From Strongylocentrotus purpuratus (taxonomy: Eukaryota; Echinodermata; Echinoidea; Camarodonta; Strongylocentrotidae), in NCBI RefSeq assembly GCF_000002235.5, contig NW_022145542.1:1319300-1383299 (forward strand): a stretch of 64,000 nucleotides of DNA, given 5' to 3'. The first letter of the stretch is position 1. The number at the start of each line of letters is the position of its first letter. This document shows positions 26,115-37,900 of the stretch, in pieces. The translations under genes were made by a program, and so were the position numbers. Under the pieces are notes generated by a model. The model searched no databases. It had not been told where the DNA came from and saw only the letters and a list, made by a program, of their open reading frames with translations.

Positions 26115-26236
26115 TGGTTCCAAACAAAAGAGCCTGCGCATTAGGTTCACCGCAAAACCATTCAAGCAACAGGCTGGAACACTGCAAATTCAGTGTTTGG
26201 TGTGATCACCATGCTTTTGCAAGATTGTTTGGAACC
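26115..26236. mobile_element. Small inverted-repeat element, 122 bp
   Basis: The ends are TGGTTCCAAACA and its exact reverse complement TGTTTGGAACCA, with some further weaker pairing inside (AAAAGAGCCTGC against GCTTTTGCAAGA). No coding capacity. The target duplication is not obvious. It fits a MITE-type or solo foldback copy. Confidence 0.45.
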
Positions 26237-26429
26237 AGCCACCTTGACAGCTTGGCCAGTAAGGTGTCACACTTGGTACTCTATATCATTGCTAATATAT
26301 TAGCCGAGTTTGCGTAAGTTGCTCAAGCATTTAAGGTATTTCTTCCAAATGGTACATGTACCCATATCCCGGGTAAAGAGTGGCAACTGTATTTTCATGA
26401 ATGTCTTGCCATAGGATTTTTTTTGGGGG

Positions 26430-26596
26430 GGTTGTATATAATGTACGATTGCGAACAACATCAACTTCAGGTATCAACAGATAACTGTTGACAGCTTGTC
26501 ACGCCAGCAGTACCTGTAACAAGAGTCCCAAATAGACCAATCAAACTGGTTTTCTGCTGCTCAGATGTTGTTATGCTTCACAAGTCTATTTAAAAA
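26430..26596. repeat. Dispersed repeat, copy 1 (partner at 33750)
   Basis: Matches 33750-33932 in the same orientation. Shared blocks in order include TTGTATA, TTGCGAACAA, TATCAACA, CACCAGCAG-like, ATAGACCAAT, CTGCTGCTCAGATG and TCTATTTAAA. Divergence is high, perhaps a quarter of positions. The ends show weak inverted complementarity (GAACAACATC against GATGTTGTTA), suggesting an old MITE. Confidence 0.6.
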
Positions 26597-27284
26597 TATA
26601 AGTAACACATCATTTCAAACACATCAAACACAAGAAATTTCTGGAGCACACAATGTACTGTACGAACGTGGAAGTGTACACTTAAATTGCAAAATATGAA
26701 CAAACCATTACATTTCATCCAATTAAATGCATATCCAGTTAATGTGCACATGTAAACTACACTATTGATGTGCAAACAAAGTTAACTTAACTTCTGATAA
26801 TGAGCACCCTACTGCATATATTAAAAATTGGGTAATTTTTATATTTCAAACATTTGGTGTATCCTAATTGATAGAACACATTTAACAAGTTATCAAATAA
26901 AGTCCACTTCTACTACCTGTAGAACAATTCTTTCTTTATATACTTACAAGGGCCTATACATTTACTTTTATAACATGATTATCTGGGACAGCCTTAAACC
27001 ACAGACAGAAACAGCTATCATGGGCACTTCCTGAAAGAAATTAATACAAGTACAAGTACATGTAGTTGATGGCATATTGCCATCAAATCGCAGAATGAAG
27101 ACACTTTTAACACGAAACTAATCTCTATTTTCATAAAGTTTTAATTGTACTTTTGGACCGTATGCCTAAAAATGTGATTCTGTTACATAAAATGGACAGA
27201 AAAGACTCCTTCTAAAGCGTAAATCAAAAGTCTCACATTAAGGTCTTTCCTTTGCCTTTGTTGAACTTATATTTCGGAAGACGA

Positions 27285-27557
27285 CCGGAGTGTTGGCTCA
27301 GTCAGTAGAGCGTCTGCCTCACAACCGGGAGGTTGTGGGTTCGAACCCCGGCCGCGTCATATCAAAAGACGTTAAAAGATGGGAGTTGTTGCTATCTTGT
27401 TTGGCGTTCAACAATAAGGGATAGAGCAACGTTGATCTGGTGCTGCTCAGTGGCGGCCGGGCTCACGATCAATTGGGCAAAAAGAATTTCCGTTTTCGGT
27501 TTAATAAAATTTGGAGTGAACTATTAGGCTATTATTATTATTATTATTATTATCTAC
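27285..27557 (+). mobile_element. tRNA-derived SINE
   Basis: A tRNA-like head starts near 27285. It has an A-box-like TGGCTCAGTCAGTAGAGCG at 27294-27312 and a perfect B box, GGTTCGAACCC, at about 27338-27348. The loop region CTCACAA matches a CAC-anticodon tRNA layout, but the acceptor stem is decayed, so it is not a functional tRNA gene. A unique body of about 180 bases follows, then a tail of ATT repeats. The layout (tRNA head, body, trinucleotide tail) is that of a SINE mobilised by a LINE that recognises a short 3' repeat. Confidence 0.82.
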
Positions 27558-27858
27558 AGCTCACTCCCGTTTATCAGATGATGATGATTTGTATTTCATT
27601 AAACAGAATCAACGAAATCACGTGTTTAACTTTAGGCACCTGGTGCGAAAGTACACACTCAATGAAGGTCGATGACATAACCCAAAAATGTAGGGGTTGA
27701 CTAAATTGGACATTCGCGATCCCTTAGATTACATTGCATGGACTTGCCACAGCTCAGTCTCAGCTCAGCCACTACCACTCAACTCTCAAGTTGCGGCTAT
27801 GGCCAACGCACGTCCACCTGCGCACGTCAATAGTCATAAGCACAGTCACGGTACGGGT

Positions 27859-27955
27859 TAGACCGAAAGTTTCATATGATATCGACGGTGAACCGATGAT
27901 TTCGCTGAGACTATGCGTCTGGCTGCACTGACCGCCTCTACACAGAGACTGAGCT
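27859..27955 (+). repeat. Diverged relative of the 56.8-kb foldback arm
   Basis: TAGACCGAAAG at 27859 is followed by GGTGAACCGATGAT, GCTGAGACTATGCGTCTGGC, a CACTGACCGCCT segment and AGAGACTGAG. The outer end of the giant hairpin at 56809 has the same series (TAGACCGAAAG, CACTGAGACTACGTCTGGC, CACTAGACCTCC, GAGACTGAA). Only one terminus is present here; no inverted partner was found nearby. It is a solo or truncated copy of that family. Confidence 0.6.
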
Positions 27956-28560
27956 CAAGCACATCGCGTCACACAGGTTAAACGCAATGCACTTTTAAAA
28001 AAGGACAGATTAGCTGAAAGTAGTCTAACTCCTTATAAGTTATATTTTCATGTTACGGGTTACGGTCTGTGTATGGGAAAGGTTGACAAAAGTAAGTTCT
28101 ATTAATTCCCCATAGGGTCTACTAGACAGTTATTTCTGTCTAATGAAGTCGCAGTAAAATCTATACTTATCATCATGCTAATCTAGATTTTTTTTAAAGT
28201 TTATCAATATCATCTAACATATCACTCATCAGGAACATTGATTAGATTTCTTAATCTAGACACTAGATAACCATAACCCAAGTTATGATATGACAATACT
28301 TGTAATATCACTTGCAAAGTGTATCAGCTTACAGGCTTTATAATAATGACAGTGCACTGGCAGTTAGTGGGAAGATCTCAACCCCTAGTCGTTCCAGTTC
28401 ACTTGTGCCCGAAACCTCCCGTTCAGCGACTAGCCATAGAGCCCCCTGTGCGGCGTTATGGGCACTTACAGGTCAATCGCTACACTCTCCGCGTGAATTG
28501 CCCGGTCGCATTGAGATAGAGGCGATAGAAGCAGCCTACGATTTTTCGAGTTAAACATAC

Positions 28561-28830
28561 CTGATTTTCTGACCAGTCACCGCTCCAAAATTAATGTCCG
28601 ATGGCAGGTATACAACATAATTCACATAAAATATATCCTGTGGAACAATTCCACTGGTCCTTACAGGCAGGCGCCGTTAGACATCAGAAAAGGGCAATAC
28701 ACATGTTATCAATACGACTTCAGAGATAGCACGAACAAGCAGGCAGACATCTTTTTCTTGTCTCTCGCTATATCAGCTTTGTTGTTGTGGTCTGATTTGG
28801 TATTCCTCCGCGGTGTAATTCGCATTCCGA
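28561..28830 (-). other. tcf4/tcf12: Probable 5' UTR exon and promoter side of the E-protein gene
   Basis: On the minus strand a strong donor, AATCAG|GTATGT, lies at 28561/28560. The 250 or so bases upstream have balanced composition, with no long open frame leading into the donor, as expected for an untranslated leader. It is the best splice donor upstream of the start exon at 23003-23083, giving an intron of about 5.5 kb. The transcription start is not defined; GC and CpG content stay raised to about 29330. Attribution to the E-protein gene is inferred from strand and position. Confidence 0.35.
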
Positions 28831-30214
28831 ACTATATCAACCTGCTAAATGTTTGGCATCCATGCAGTGTCTCTATCTAATTACAGTTTCTTTGTGTCTC
28901 AAAAACAAAGATGTAATTTCCGTAATGCATGCAATATTATGAATTAAAACCTTACTTTAGCAGACTAAATTGTTAATCCGCACAATTTATAGTATATGTG
29001 ATGCGGCTACACTGTGTTTTCATACATTAAATTTTGTGTGCGGTTTACGGTCGAGTCACTCCGAGAGTGCTCGGATCGGGCGAGTAGTGCGAAATACTCG
29101 CCTCGCCATTCATTGGAAAGCGTGCGAAGAGACGAGGAGGCACGCTTGAGGAATGACAGGCAATTATTTGATATATTGCCGAAACAACAAAAGCTTACTT
29201 TTTTCCTGAAAACAGTAGGCTTCAACGCTCGCGCTTTTTTGTTCCGAAGAATGGGAAAGCAGAAGCAAATAAAGGAACTGAAAGAGACAACGGGCTTTAG
29301 TATCTCACCCCCGTTTGTAACATAGCGAAGCGTGTGCCGAATTGAATAGATATTAACGAAGACCTGTTACACTGCTACGCTCAATCAAATTATTGATTCA
29401 AATTTTCTTTTTCATTTCATTGCAAGTGAACAATGAAATGGTGATGGGAAAAATCAATTCACCTGAAATCATTTAAGTGTGATCGGGTTTTCAGAGTTGG
29501 GCTATGATTTTAAACAAAGCAAAGATCACACAAATCATGGAAAATAATGGTTGAAAGAGGCATTTTTTGGAATGCATTTTTTTTTCTTTGTTTCGGGCGT
29601 GTACAGGAAATAATGATGCAATGTGCATGAATATATATACAAAAACACCATACGAAATGAGCGATTTCCAATGACACTCAAACTGAGATACTTTCCTATA
29701 ATGGGCCTACTAGTAAAGGCTTATTGCAAATTGGGTCCGATCGGTTATTTGAAAATAGGTTCAATTCAAATTTGAAAGCTCAGGAAGAAAAACAATTGTA
29801 TCTATATCGTGCTTAGACCTATTTAGATGATTACAATAATGCTCAAAATGTAACGGCTATGATAGAGACACAACAACATGCATAATGAAATAGGGAATTG
29901 ATATGTTCATGCAAATGATACACACCGATAATTTTTGTTATAATATTTGTTTTATTTTTGAGCTACTGGCTCTGTGCAGAACTATCGCAATCGGGACGTA
30001 TTGAAGGGGGCATTTTCCTACTAAAGTGCCCCTCTGACAAAATTCTTATGATGATCACCAGGTTGGTCATTATTAGGAAGGGGGTTCGAGGCCACAGGGT
30101 TAAGTTTAGGAGTTCCATCAGTCTGAGAGCAATAATCGTGAACTTTTAAACAAAATTGAAGAAACAGGTTTTTCAAGACATTGTCTCGATTATTTTGTTA
30201 ATTAGTTGAGCCCC
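28831..30214. other. Upstream region of the E-protein gene
   Basis: From about 29020 to 29330 the sequence is CpG-rich and non-repetitive, unlike the flanks; it may be part of the promoter. The rest to 30214 is AT-rich with nothing recognised. Confidence 0.3.
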
Positions 30215-30521
30215 GCACAACTTGCTCAGAGTATGCTGGGTCGCCATAATAAGGTCCGACGTTTTGCGCCCCCTGTATAGCGAATGAAGGGATATATGGA
30301 TAATTTACCTAAATAGAATAAGAATACTGGTACTGGTCGTGGAAAAGTCGGAAAATTAAATAGAAGGAGATGAATTTCTAAATATTTAACTAATTGATAA
30401 CATTTCCATCGCAATGTATTTCATCTACCCTTTCATTTCCTTGAGGAATAAGTAGTAATTCTAGGGGTGCAAAACGTCGGAGCTTATTATGGCGACCCAG
30501 CGTACTCATAGCAAGTTGCGC
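30215..30521. mobile_element. Inverted-repeat element with about 60-bp termini
   Basis: The left arm 30215-30274 (GCACAACTTGCTC ... GTCGCCATAATAAG ... GACGTTTTGC) and right arm 30463-30521 are reverse complements, with about eight mismatches over 59 bases. The interior of about 190 bases is AT-rich and non-coding. A classical MITE layout; superfamily not assigned. Confidence 0.75.
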
Positions 30522-31662
30522 AGAGTATTATGACTATCTATTCTTTCAGTTTCTCAAGAAAATCAAGCATGTAGGCCTATATAATGTATTCTACATGTAA
30601 CAAAATATGTGGAGATATTTGAAAAACAATGAGTCAATTGCAATATTGGGATACGACAAAAAGATTTTTTTAGAAATAATTTAATATAATATTATATTGC
30701 ATTATTTCTCTTTTATTAAGTGCGTATAGTTTTGTAAAATTATTACTGCAGGGATTATGTTTCTGCATGTACAGCAATAGGCCAAATTTCAAGGAAACAA
30801 TTTTCCTTTATATCATACAGATCAGAGGCAGTGGTATAGCATGAATGGGTCGATTTTTAAAGGGGGTTTATATAATGGAAGGATATGCATGTCAAGAAGA
30901 GCCGACGGGATTCCCGATCCCCCCCCCCCCCCCGCAATCCTCGATCCGCCTCTGGGGAGATCACAATAATCATAAAATAGGCCTCATGATGGTTATTAAC
31001 AAAATCTTTTAACAAGCTTAGGGTGGTTAAAATATTGACGTCATTAATCTATTACAGCATAATCAACGAATCAAAGTACACCAAAACGCAATGAAGTGTT
31101 TACAAATAATCAATTTTAATTTAGCCAGTGGGATACCGGAAATGTGATTTATTAGGAGTTGTAATAATAAACTGACCTACATTCATGACAAGTCTACGTA
31201 AGAGGCCCCGTTACATTTTAGCCCAACATTTCCTCCCGGTTTCCTCTCTATACTCGTGCGTTTATTTAGGGAATAATGTGAATTCTCTTTTACAGAAAAT
31301 AATAATAATAATGTTTCCGAATGAAGTTGCAAATGACTGCTGAATTGACACTGTGGGATTCTGATGAGGGACTGACGAAGGTTATAATGGGTGAATAGGA
31401 ACATAAAACAAGAACTAGGACTATTACAGAGTGTTCTTAGTAGCGCAATTAACTCAAGTCTATTTAAAATAAAAGGTGTGGGTGATAGCAGTATAAGAGT
31501 ATTAGAATCAAAATTGACCATGATAAAATCAAAGACATAATAAAACGTTGAGAATCATTTCATTTTTAATGAATTTTGAATTGCATATAACCTGCATGTT
31601 TCTTCAATGAATTTAGATACAACCAAACATTTTTTTGTTTACAAGTATTAATAAGTGCATGC

Positions 31663-31675
31663 AGGCGCGTACGCA

Positions 31676-31724
<49 letters not shown>

Positions 31725-31845
31725 ACCTCCCCCCCCCCTTGAGTTTTTTTATGTGTATGTTTTGTGTATGATTTTTGTGAAACCCCCCCCCCCTTTTGAT
31801 TTTTTTTTTTTTTTTTTTTTTTGTAATAATTTTTTTTTTTTTTAA
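31663..31845. repeat. 45-base G run with C- and T-rich tract
   Basis: An uninterrupted run of 45 G occupies 31676-31720, then short C runs, then T runs to about 31843. It begins directly after CAGGCGCGTACGCAGG, which resembles a hAT-type terminal repeat. No matching right end was found, so this may be a truncated hAT-derived element. Copy number in such a run is unreliable in an assembly. Confidence 0.6.
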
Positions 31846-32420
31846 TTATGCCAATGGCTGACCTAAAAAAGGTGACCTTACCCCCCCCCCCCCCAACCGG
31901 AACAAAATATCAAATTTTCAAATTTCGAGACCAAAAAAAAAAAAAAAGTGTCCTCTTATTTACTGACAATGAGAAAAACATACACCCGTTTCCTGTATAC
32001 TTTTCATCATTACCTGCCACGATTTGTGATGCTATGATATGCATAAACAATGGACTGCTCATTCATATTGAAGAAAAAAAATCACCTGGAAAATATATTA
32101 TTAAAATATGGTATGAAGGGCACTTAATTATAACTAGCACGGAAGAATTAGGGCAAAAAAAACATGAACAAAAGATAAGAGAGGGACCCGTTTCTTTTAT
32201 TGCGAAGTAAAGGACATTGTTTCTATTATAGCTAAAGCAGGAGTGATACATTAGAAACTTCGGGGTCGCCAATAATTAATGGGAGAGGGCTACTTCTGCC
32301 CCTCTGATCATGTCCTGTCTTTTCTTTACGACCCTATCATCAATTTTAAGTAAGACTATACACTACTTCGATGTACTTTTTGTTGTTGCTGTTGTTGATA
32401 ATTATGCACCTTCACACAGG

Positions 32421-32634
32421 CACTATGAAAATGACTGACAATGAGAGCGGACAAAATATACAGTTCCTCAGGTAGACAAAGGAACATCCCTTCACTGCTA
32501 TTATGTAAAAATGTGTAGAACAGGTGTCACATGCATATTCACCTTTTTACATAATAGCTGTGAAGGGATGTTCCTTTGTCTACCTGAGGAACTGTATATT
32601 TTGTCCGCTCTCATTGTCAGTCATGTTCATAGTG
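32421..32634. repeat. Near-perfect hairpin with 91-bp arms
   Basis: The left arm 32421-32511 and right arm 32544-32634 are reverse complements with about two mismatches, separated by 32 bases. Termini are CACTATGAA and its near complement. It has no coding capacity. The high arm identity implies recent origin or conversion between arms. It could be a very short foldback element, or, if transcribed, a long double-stranded RNA source. Confidence 0.85.
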
Positions 32635-32934
32635 AGGGTTAATTGGCACATTTAAAGCAGTATCTTAAATGGATAATAATGGATAAGAAATTGCATTTTT
32701 TAAAGGGTTAAATTGCGACCAAACAAAATGCCGCAATTTCGTTGTTTGCCCCCAGATGCCATAACACCTAGATGTGCCACATTCGCCAATGGTGTTACTG
32801 TGAACGACTCTGAGAGAATTAACGTGTTTAAAAAGGAACACTGGTTTCAAATAAATTATAATAACATGAATTTTGTTAACATTAAAGCAGCATACAGCGT
32901 TATCAATTTGTTTTGCTCGTAATATATTGCATGG

Positions 32935-33180
32935 AAGGATCGATGATAATAACAGCGGTGATGATAATGATGGTGATGGTGATGATGATGATGATGAGGA
33001 GGAGGAGGAGGAGGAGGAAAAGCTCTGTAAATTAATGGATGATGATGATGGTGAGGGTGACGATCATTATCATGATCGTGTTGAGATAATGATGATGACG
33101 ATGGTGATAATGATTCTGAAATATTGATCATGATGATGCAGATTATGGTGGTAGTCATAGTGGTGGTGACGGTGACAAAG
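32935..33180 (+). repeat. GAT/GAG trinucleotide microsatellite
   Basis: Interrupted (GAT)n with an internal GAGGAG block around 32995-33018. Long Asp/Glu or His/Pro open frames on either strand are by-products of the repeat. Confidence 0.85.
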
Positions 33181-33749
33181 ACTATTATGGCACGTCACCT
33201 TGTCGGTGTTTGATATCTTCTTTCATACTCCTCCTTGCAAGTTAATACGACTCTTCTTTTCATGAAAGTGACGTAATATATTCATGACAATGGCCATGAA
33301 CCCACGACATCGTATTCGCGCTAAAGTCAAGACAGCGTGAACGGCGGGGCTTTGCGCTTTTCACCGCGCTTCATTATCTCTGAACGATATTGATGCTTAG
33401 ACACTGTTTAGATGAAACACATCGCATCCCATGTTAATCTATCCTCATTTCACGGCATGACGACTTCGCAAATTATCCCCCATCTTTATAATTTCCCCCC
33501 TCTCATCACGAATCAGGTATTCTTCTCTCCATCGCTTCGACACTGTCTAATTTGTTCCCCTCGGTGCCCTCCATCTTTTATACCTTCGATCGTGTCAAGG
33601 AAATGGTGCATGTATAAGATATTATTATAATATTCGTATATCTGTTGCTTGATCCGCTTAATGATAATGATAATGAGTGTTAATGTAGTTTTATCGAGAC
33701 GATTTAAACACATGAAAACGGCACATGAAAATTGTCCACAATGCCCTTT

Positions 33750-33932
33750 TGTATAATATGTTGTGCAATTGCGAACAATAACCAGTTCAGCTATCAACAA
33801 ATAATTATTATTAAAAGCTGATCACACCAGCAGTGCGAGCAAGGAGACGGGCAAGGAGAGCCTCAGATAGACCAATACAATTATTAGTCGCTGCTGCTCA
33901 GATGATGTTATTTACTCCAATCTATTTAAAAA
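33750..33932. repeat. Dispersed repeat, copy 2 (partner at 26430)
   Basis: Same-orientation relative of the copy at 26430-26596, sharing TTGCGAACAATA, TAGACCAAT, CTGCTGCTCAGATG and TCTATTTAAA in order. It carries an AAGGAGACGGGCAAGGAGAG segment at the place of a shorter stretch in copy 1. Confidence 0.6.
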
Positions 33933-34285
33933 ACAATAATTATTTAGTATCATGAAAACTTACAAGAAACTACATTAAAAAAAAACACACATTTTGAGTT
34001 TATGTTATCATAATAGGAAGTACTAAAACGTACGTGATTGCATACTTCCAACAGAGAATGGAACATAATCATGATATTAATGTCACAACATTGACATCCA
34101 TGTCTCTCGAATCTATTTATTTTTATAGGGAAAAAATTAGTCGTGCTATTCCGATATCGATTTCGCAAGGGGCAGGGGCGCCAAACCACATTCTGAATGA
34201 GGAGAGGGAGGCCACTGTCTTGGGATGCCATCCATAATGTATCAGTTACGTATAGTGCACTTGTAGTGCATCCACTGCAGGGCCT

Positions 34286-34583
34286 GGGGTGTTTCACAAA
34301 GATCCTAAGTTGAACTTAAAAATTATGGAAAGCCGTTAGTATCATTGAAAATATTTTGTAAAAGTTATTTTAAAAGGCATAAACTGTTGATTCAAATTAA
34401 TCATAAATTATTGTCTATTATCAAAGAGATTTCATGTTCTTGATATGGAATTTATGAAAAGTCTAATATACTTGAATTTTTGCTTTTGAATATATTTCAT
34501 TTTAAGGCTACAAATGGATTTTCATAATATTTAAGTCCAACAGATAGAGTTAAGTTCGACTTGGGAATTTTGTGAAACACCCC
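34286..34583. mobile_element. Inverted-repeat (MITE-like) element, about 298 bp
   Basis: Left end GGGTGTTTCACAAAGATCC and reverse complement of the right end GGGTGTTTCACAAAATTCCC, continuing as AAGTTGAACTTAA and AAGTCGAACTTAA. The TIRs are about 33 bp, and the 230-base interior is AT-rich and non-coding. A C run marks the right junction. Confidence 0.75.
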
Positions 34584-34659
34584 CCCCCCCAGGGGTCATA
34601 GGTCGGCCCACAAATGGCATCCATTAAGGGGCATATTCCAAATAGTTAATGATAGCGTT

Positions 34660-34985
34660 GGTGTTGATGCTGTTGATGATGATGTGATGGTGATGATTGG
34701 TAAGGATGATGAAAATAATGAGGATTGACAACAACAACAACAGCATCAGCGACAACAACGACGACGACGATGACGAGGGCAAAAATAACAATGATAGTAA
34801 TACTAATGACAATGATAATGATGATGACAGTAATAATGAGGATTATAATAATAACAATAACAACAGCATCAGCAACATCAACAACGATGGTGGTGATGCT
34901 GATAATGATGATGATTATGATGGTGTTGATGATTATGATGGCGTTGATATTAAAAATGATAATAACAATAACACCAAAACAGCGA
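34660..34985 (+). repeat. GAT/AAT/AAC trinucleotide microsatellite
   Basis: Mixed GAT, GAC, AAT and AAC trinucleotides over about 320 bases, with an internal near-duplication (AACAACAGCATCAGC near 34734 and 34859). Asn/Asp-rich reading frames here are artefacts of the repeat. Confidence 0.85.
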
Positions 34986-37900
34986 AAATAACTATACTTT
35001 GTAAGTTTCGAGACAAGATCTGTTAATTCTATAATGTCAACAATCTATTTAAATTTCCTATTGTGAGGTCATCATTATATTACCATTTCATGATGATCGA
35101 CGCCCCCCTGGTGCTGGGACATTCAATTCATTGTGGAGTGCTTTTTCTTCTATAGGGTGATAGACTTTAAGTCACCATTGAGGTCATGTTGTCATTATCA
35201 TCATCATCATCATACATTTCCTATAGAGTTTGTCTGCTTATATTAGTAACGTCTATTATTATCCGCTCATTTCCCTTTTGCATGCCCCTACAGTTTTTAG
35301 GTGAATACTACTATTCATGCTGTTATTGTTCCGAAATGTATTAACTCTGAACGCCTTGTCAATAATGAGCTCCAGCATAAACACAATGATACACAAATAA
35401 CACAATGTCATAAAATGGATATTTTCTTTAGTAAAACAAAATGCTGAATTATAGAATAACGTTGTAAATGAAAGTAAGTGTTCACATTTTCATAATTGTA
35501 TGCAAATGGGTAACACCCCCTGGGCCCTTCCCGGAGAATGTTGAACCAACAATATTCCGACAGCCGATTTCCGCAGCGATACAGTCATGACCTTCGTAAT
35601 ATATTTTTTAAAATCTAATATTTCTTCAACGGTTTCAATTTCTTTATTACATGGAAGCGCTGAAAAAAAAGGATGTCACTTTAAAAATGTTCACAAGAAA
35701 ATACCTGTCTTCGTTTAGCACACTCTAATGACAGTACAAAGTTGATCATCGAATAAGAGATGACCCCCCCCCCCCCCCCCCCATCCCCCTCCGGTGAAAT
35801 TGTGCCCATGCATCCATGACAGCTAGCCACAAGTATACAGTTTTTTATTATTATTATTATTTTTTAAATAATAGACGGTCAATCTAATAAGAACGATAAA
35901 CGTCATTCTTTTTATTAGATTTGATGAGTACCCTTGCCTGATCATAGATTGCACACAAAATGTGGTATTGATATTTATATCGTAAACAATTTAGTATTGT
36001 AGTTTCTATGTTCTACGTTACTTCATCAACCATTACCAGTTGAGCAAAGAAGCAAATTGAAATATCGAATGAGATCCAACGCTGTGTAATTCTACACGTA
36101 CTGTTTAGTATGACAATCACAGCCCATTGCATGAAGTATGGGTAATATGGTGTCATGGTCATTATTGCTGATGGCTTTGAGGTCAAAGTGAGAGAAACTA
36201 TTTCACATGTGTGCGTAATTACTACACCTAGTCCCGACCACTGAACTCTGAACAGCTCTGCGGTTTGAACCGATTTTGGCGCCCATTTTTAATTGCTGTG
36301 TGATTAAAACCAATGATTCTCAAACTGATTAATATTTTCTCAGAAAATTCATCGCAACATGAATCCTGTAATGTGTCTCTACCCGATTAACTATTTTCTC
36401 ATCTTACAAAGTATCCGTCACATTGGCTCCTTATAGGCCAATACGAAATGCGTGAATTATACAACCCGGAGTGGTATAGTCTCTAAACAGCAGCAAGTTG
36501 GGGGCCCGTTGGGGGCCTGCATCAAGACCGACCCTCTGCCAAAACTCAAGAAAGATAATGGTGTCTAGACTCTAGACACAGTTCGTGAGAGTTCTTTGGC
36601 CTTTTTCCATTGCGATTTAGTCGGACAATTAGTAAAACGACTATTTTCGATGTCCAAATAAGGCTTTTAATATAAATGAAATTATTCTTATAAACATTAA
36701 ATTTTTTGTTTTCTGTTATTGGTCTGTGAAGAGAATTCGGAGTGATATCGGTGTGAACGAAATAATATGATGTCCAAGATCTTTTCGAAGGAGGGATGGA
36801 GGGAGGACTTTATCTTCAGCATAGACCATTTTACAAAAAAATGTATTTACAGTCAAGGATGCTTCTATCAGAAAGAAAAACTAACCATACACAAAAAAAA
36901 TGAACTATTGCCCCTTTGCGGGGTTATTGGTAATTATACGTATTTTAAATTCCATTAAAATACATGTATTATCTAGGGTCACTTTTCTTTGTTGCCTCTT
37001 TGCCATTCAATATTTTATGGATTAATTTTATCGCTTTTATGCTGTGAAAATCCCGAGAGAACATTCATATGATATATTTTAACTAATTAGTTTAAACGAC
37101 ATTTATAATGACTAATAAGCGCAACGCTCCAATTTTGCCGGAGCGGGAGTGGCCGAGTGGGGCTTTGTGACATCATTCTCCGCTGTCTGTGCATTATCAA
37201 ATTCCTGTATTTTCTCGAGTAATTTTTTTGGATAATTTTTGACACTGAAATGAATGAGGCAACGCAGCTTATTAATCCTTTAAAAAAATGGCCACCACGC
37301 CCGTCAGAATACAAAAGCAATTTCAATATCTACAGCCGCCCTCATTGCAACCCCGACCCCTTCCTTTCAGGCAGTAATGTGACTTATGTAGGTTTAAAAA
37401 ATGCACCACTATCAAGAGTTCATGAGTTCATACCTTAAAACAATACTTTCACTTTTTCTCCAAAGCTCTCACTTTGTATGTTACCACCACATAAAGTAGT
37501 AACATGATGCATGGTTCTTGCCTGTATAGACGACCCTATACTGAGCTGCGGCAGACCCCCTGCGAGCCTTCGACCGTTCAGCTCGGCCTGAGCTTCGGAG
37601 TGAGAAGCTATAGCGTCAAGGGATATATACATGCCGGGCTTACTTCCTTCGTCTTGTGACATGAGATGATGGAAAGTGACCGACCGGTTACAGAATAGAG
37701 ATTCTAAGACTTGGGAAATTATTTTTGTTCATGATTTAGATGGATGTACAAAAACTATATTGATTATTCTGCACAATTATTATTAGTATTATCAATATAG
37801 TCAACATAGACGTGACAATTATGTTCTGTTAAAATAAAGTTGTAACCATATGAAAAATATACTATGGGAGAAAAAATCTATGAGACGTGTTTATTTAGAT

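Noticed and set aside
27285-27360. A functional tRNA gene
   Set aside because: A and B boxes are good but the acceptor stem does not pair properly, and a SINE body with an ATT tail follows.
29014-29325. 103-codon plus-strand frame in a CpG-rich block
   Set aside because: No recognisable domain, no splice context, and a similar-sized antisense frame. More likely promoter-proximal non-coding DNA of the minus-strand gene.
30833-30954. Short hAT-like pair of ends (CAGAGGCAGTGG ... GATCCGCCTCTG)
   Set aside because: Only about seven terminal bases match and the flanking 8-mers differ.
32856-33158. Long His/Pro and Asp/Glu reading frames around 33 kb
   Set aside because: They lie entirely in a GAT/GAG microsatellite and exist on both strands, so they are products of the repeat.
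37435-37662. 75-codon minus-strand frame with fairly even composition
   Set aside because: No domain recognised and no convincing splice partners; kept only as unexplained intergenic DNA.
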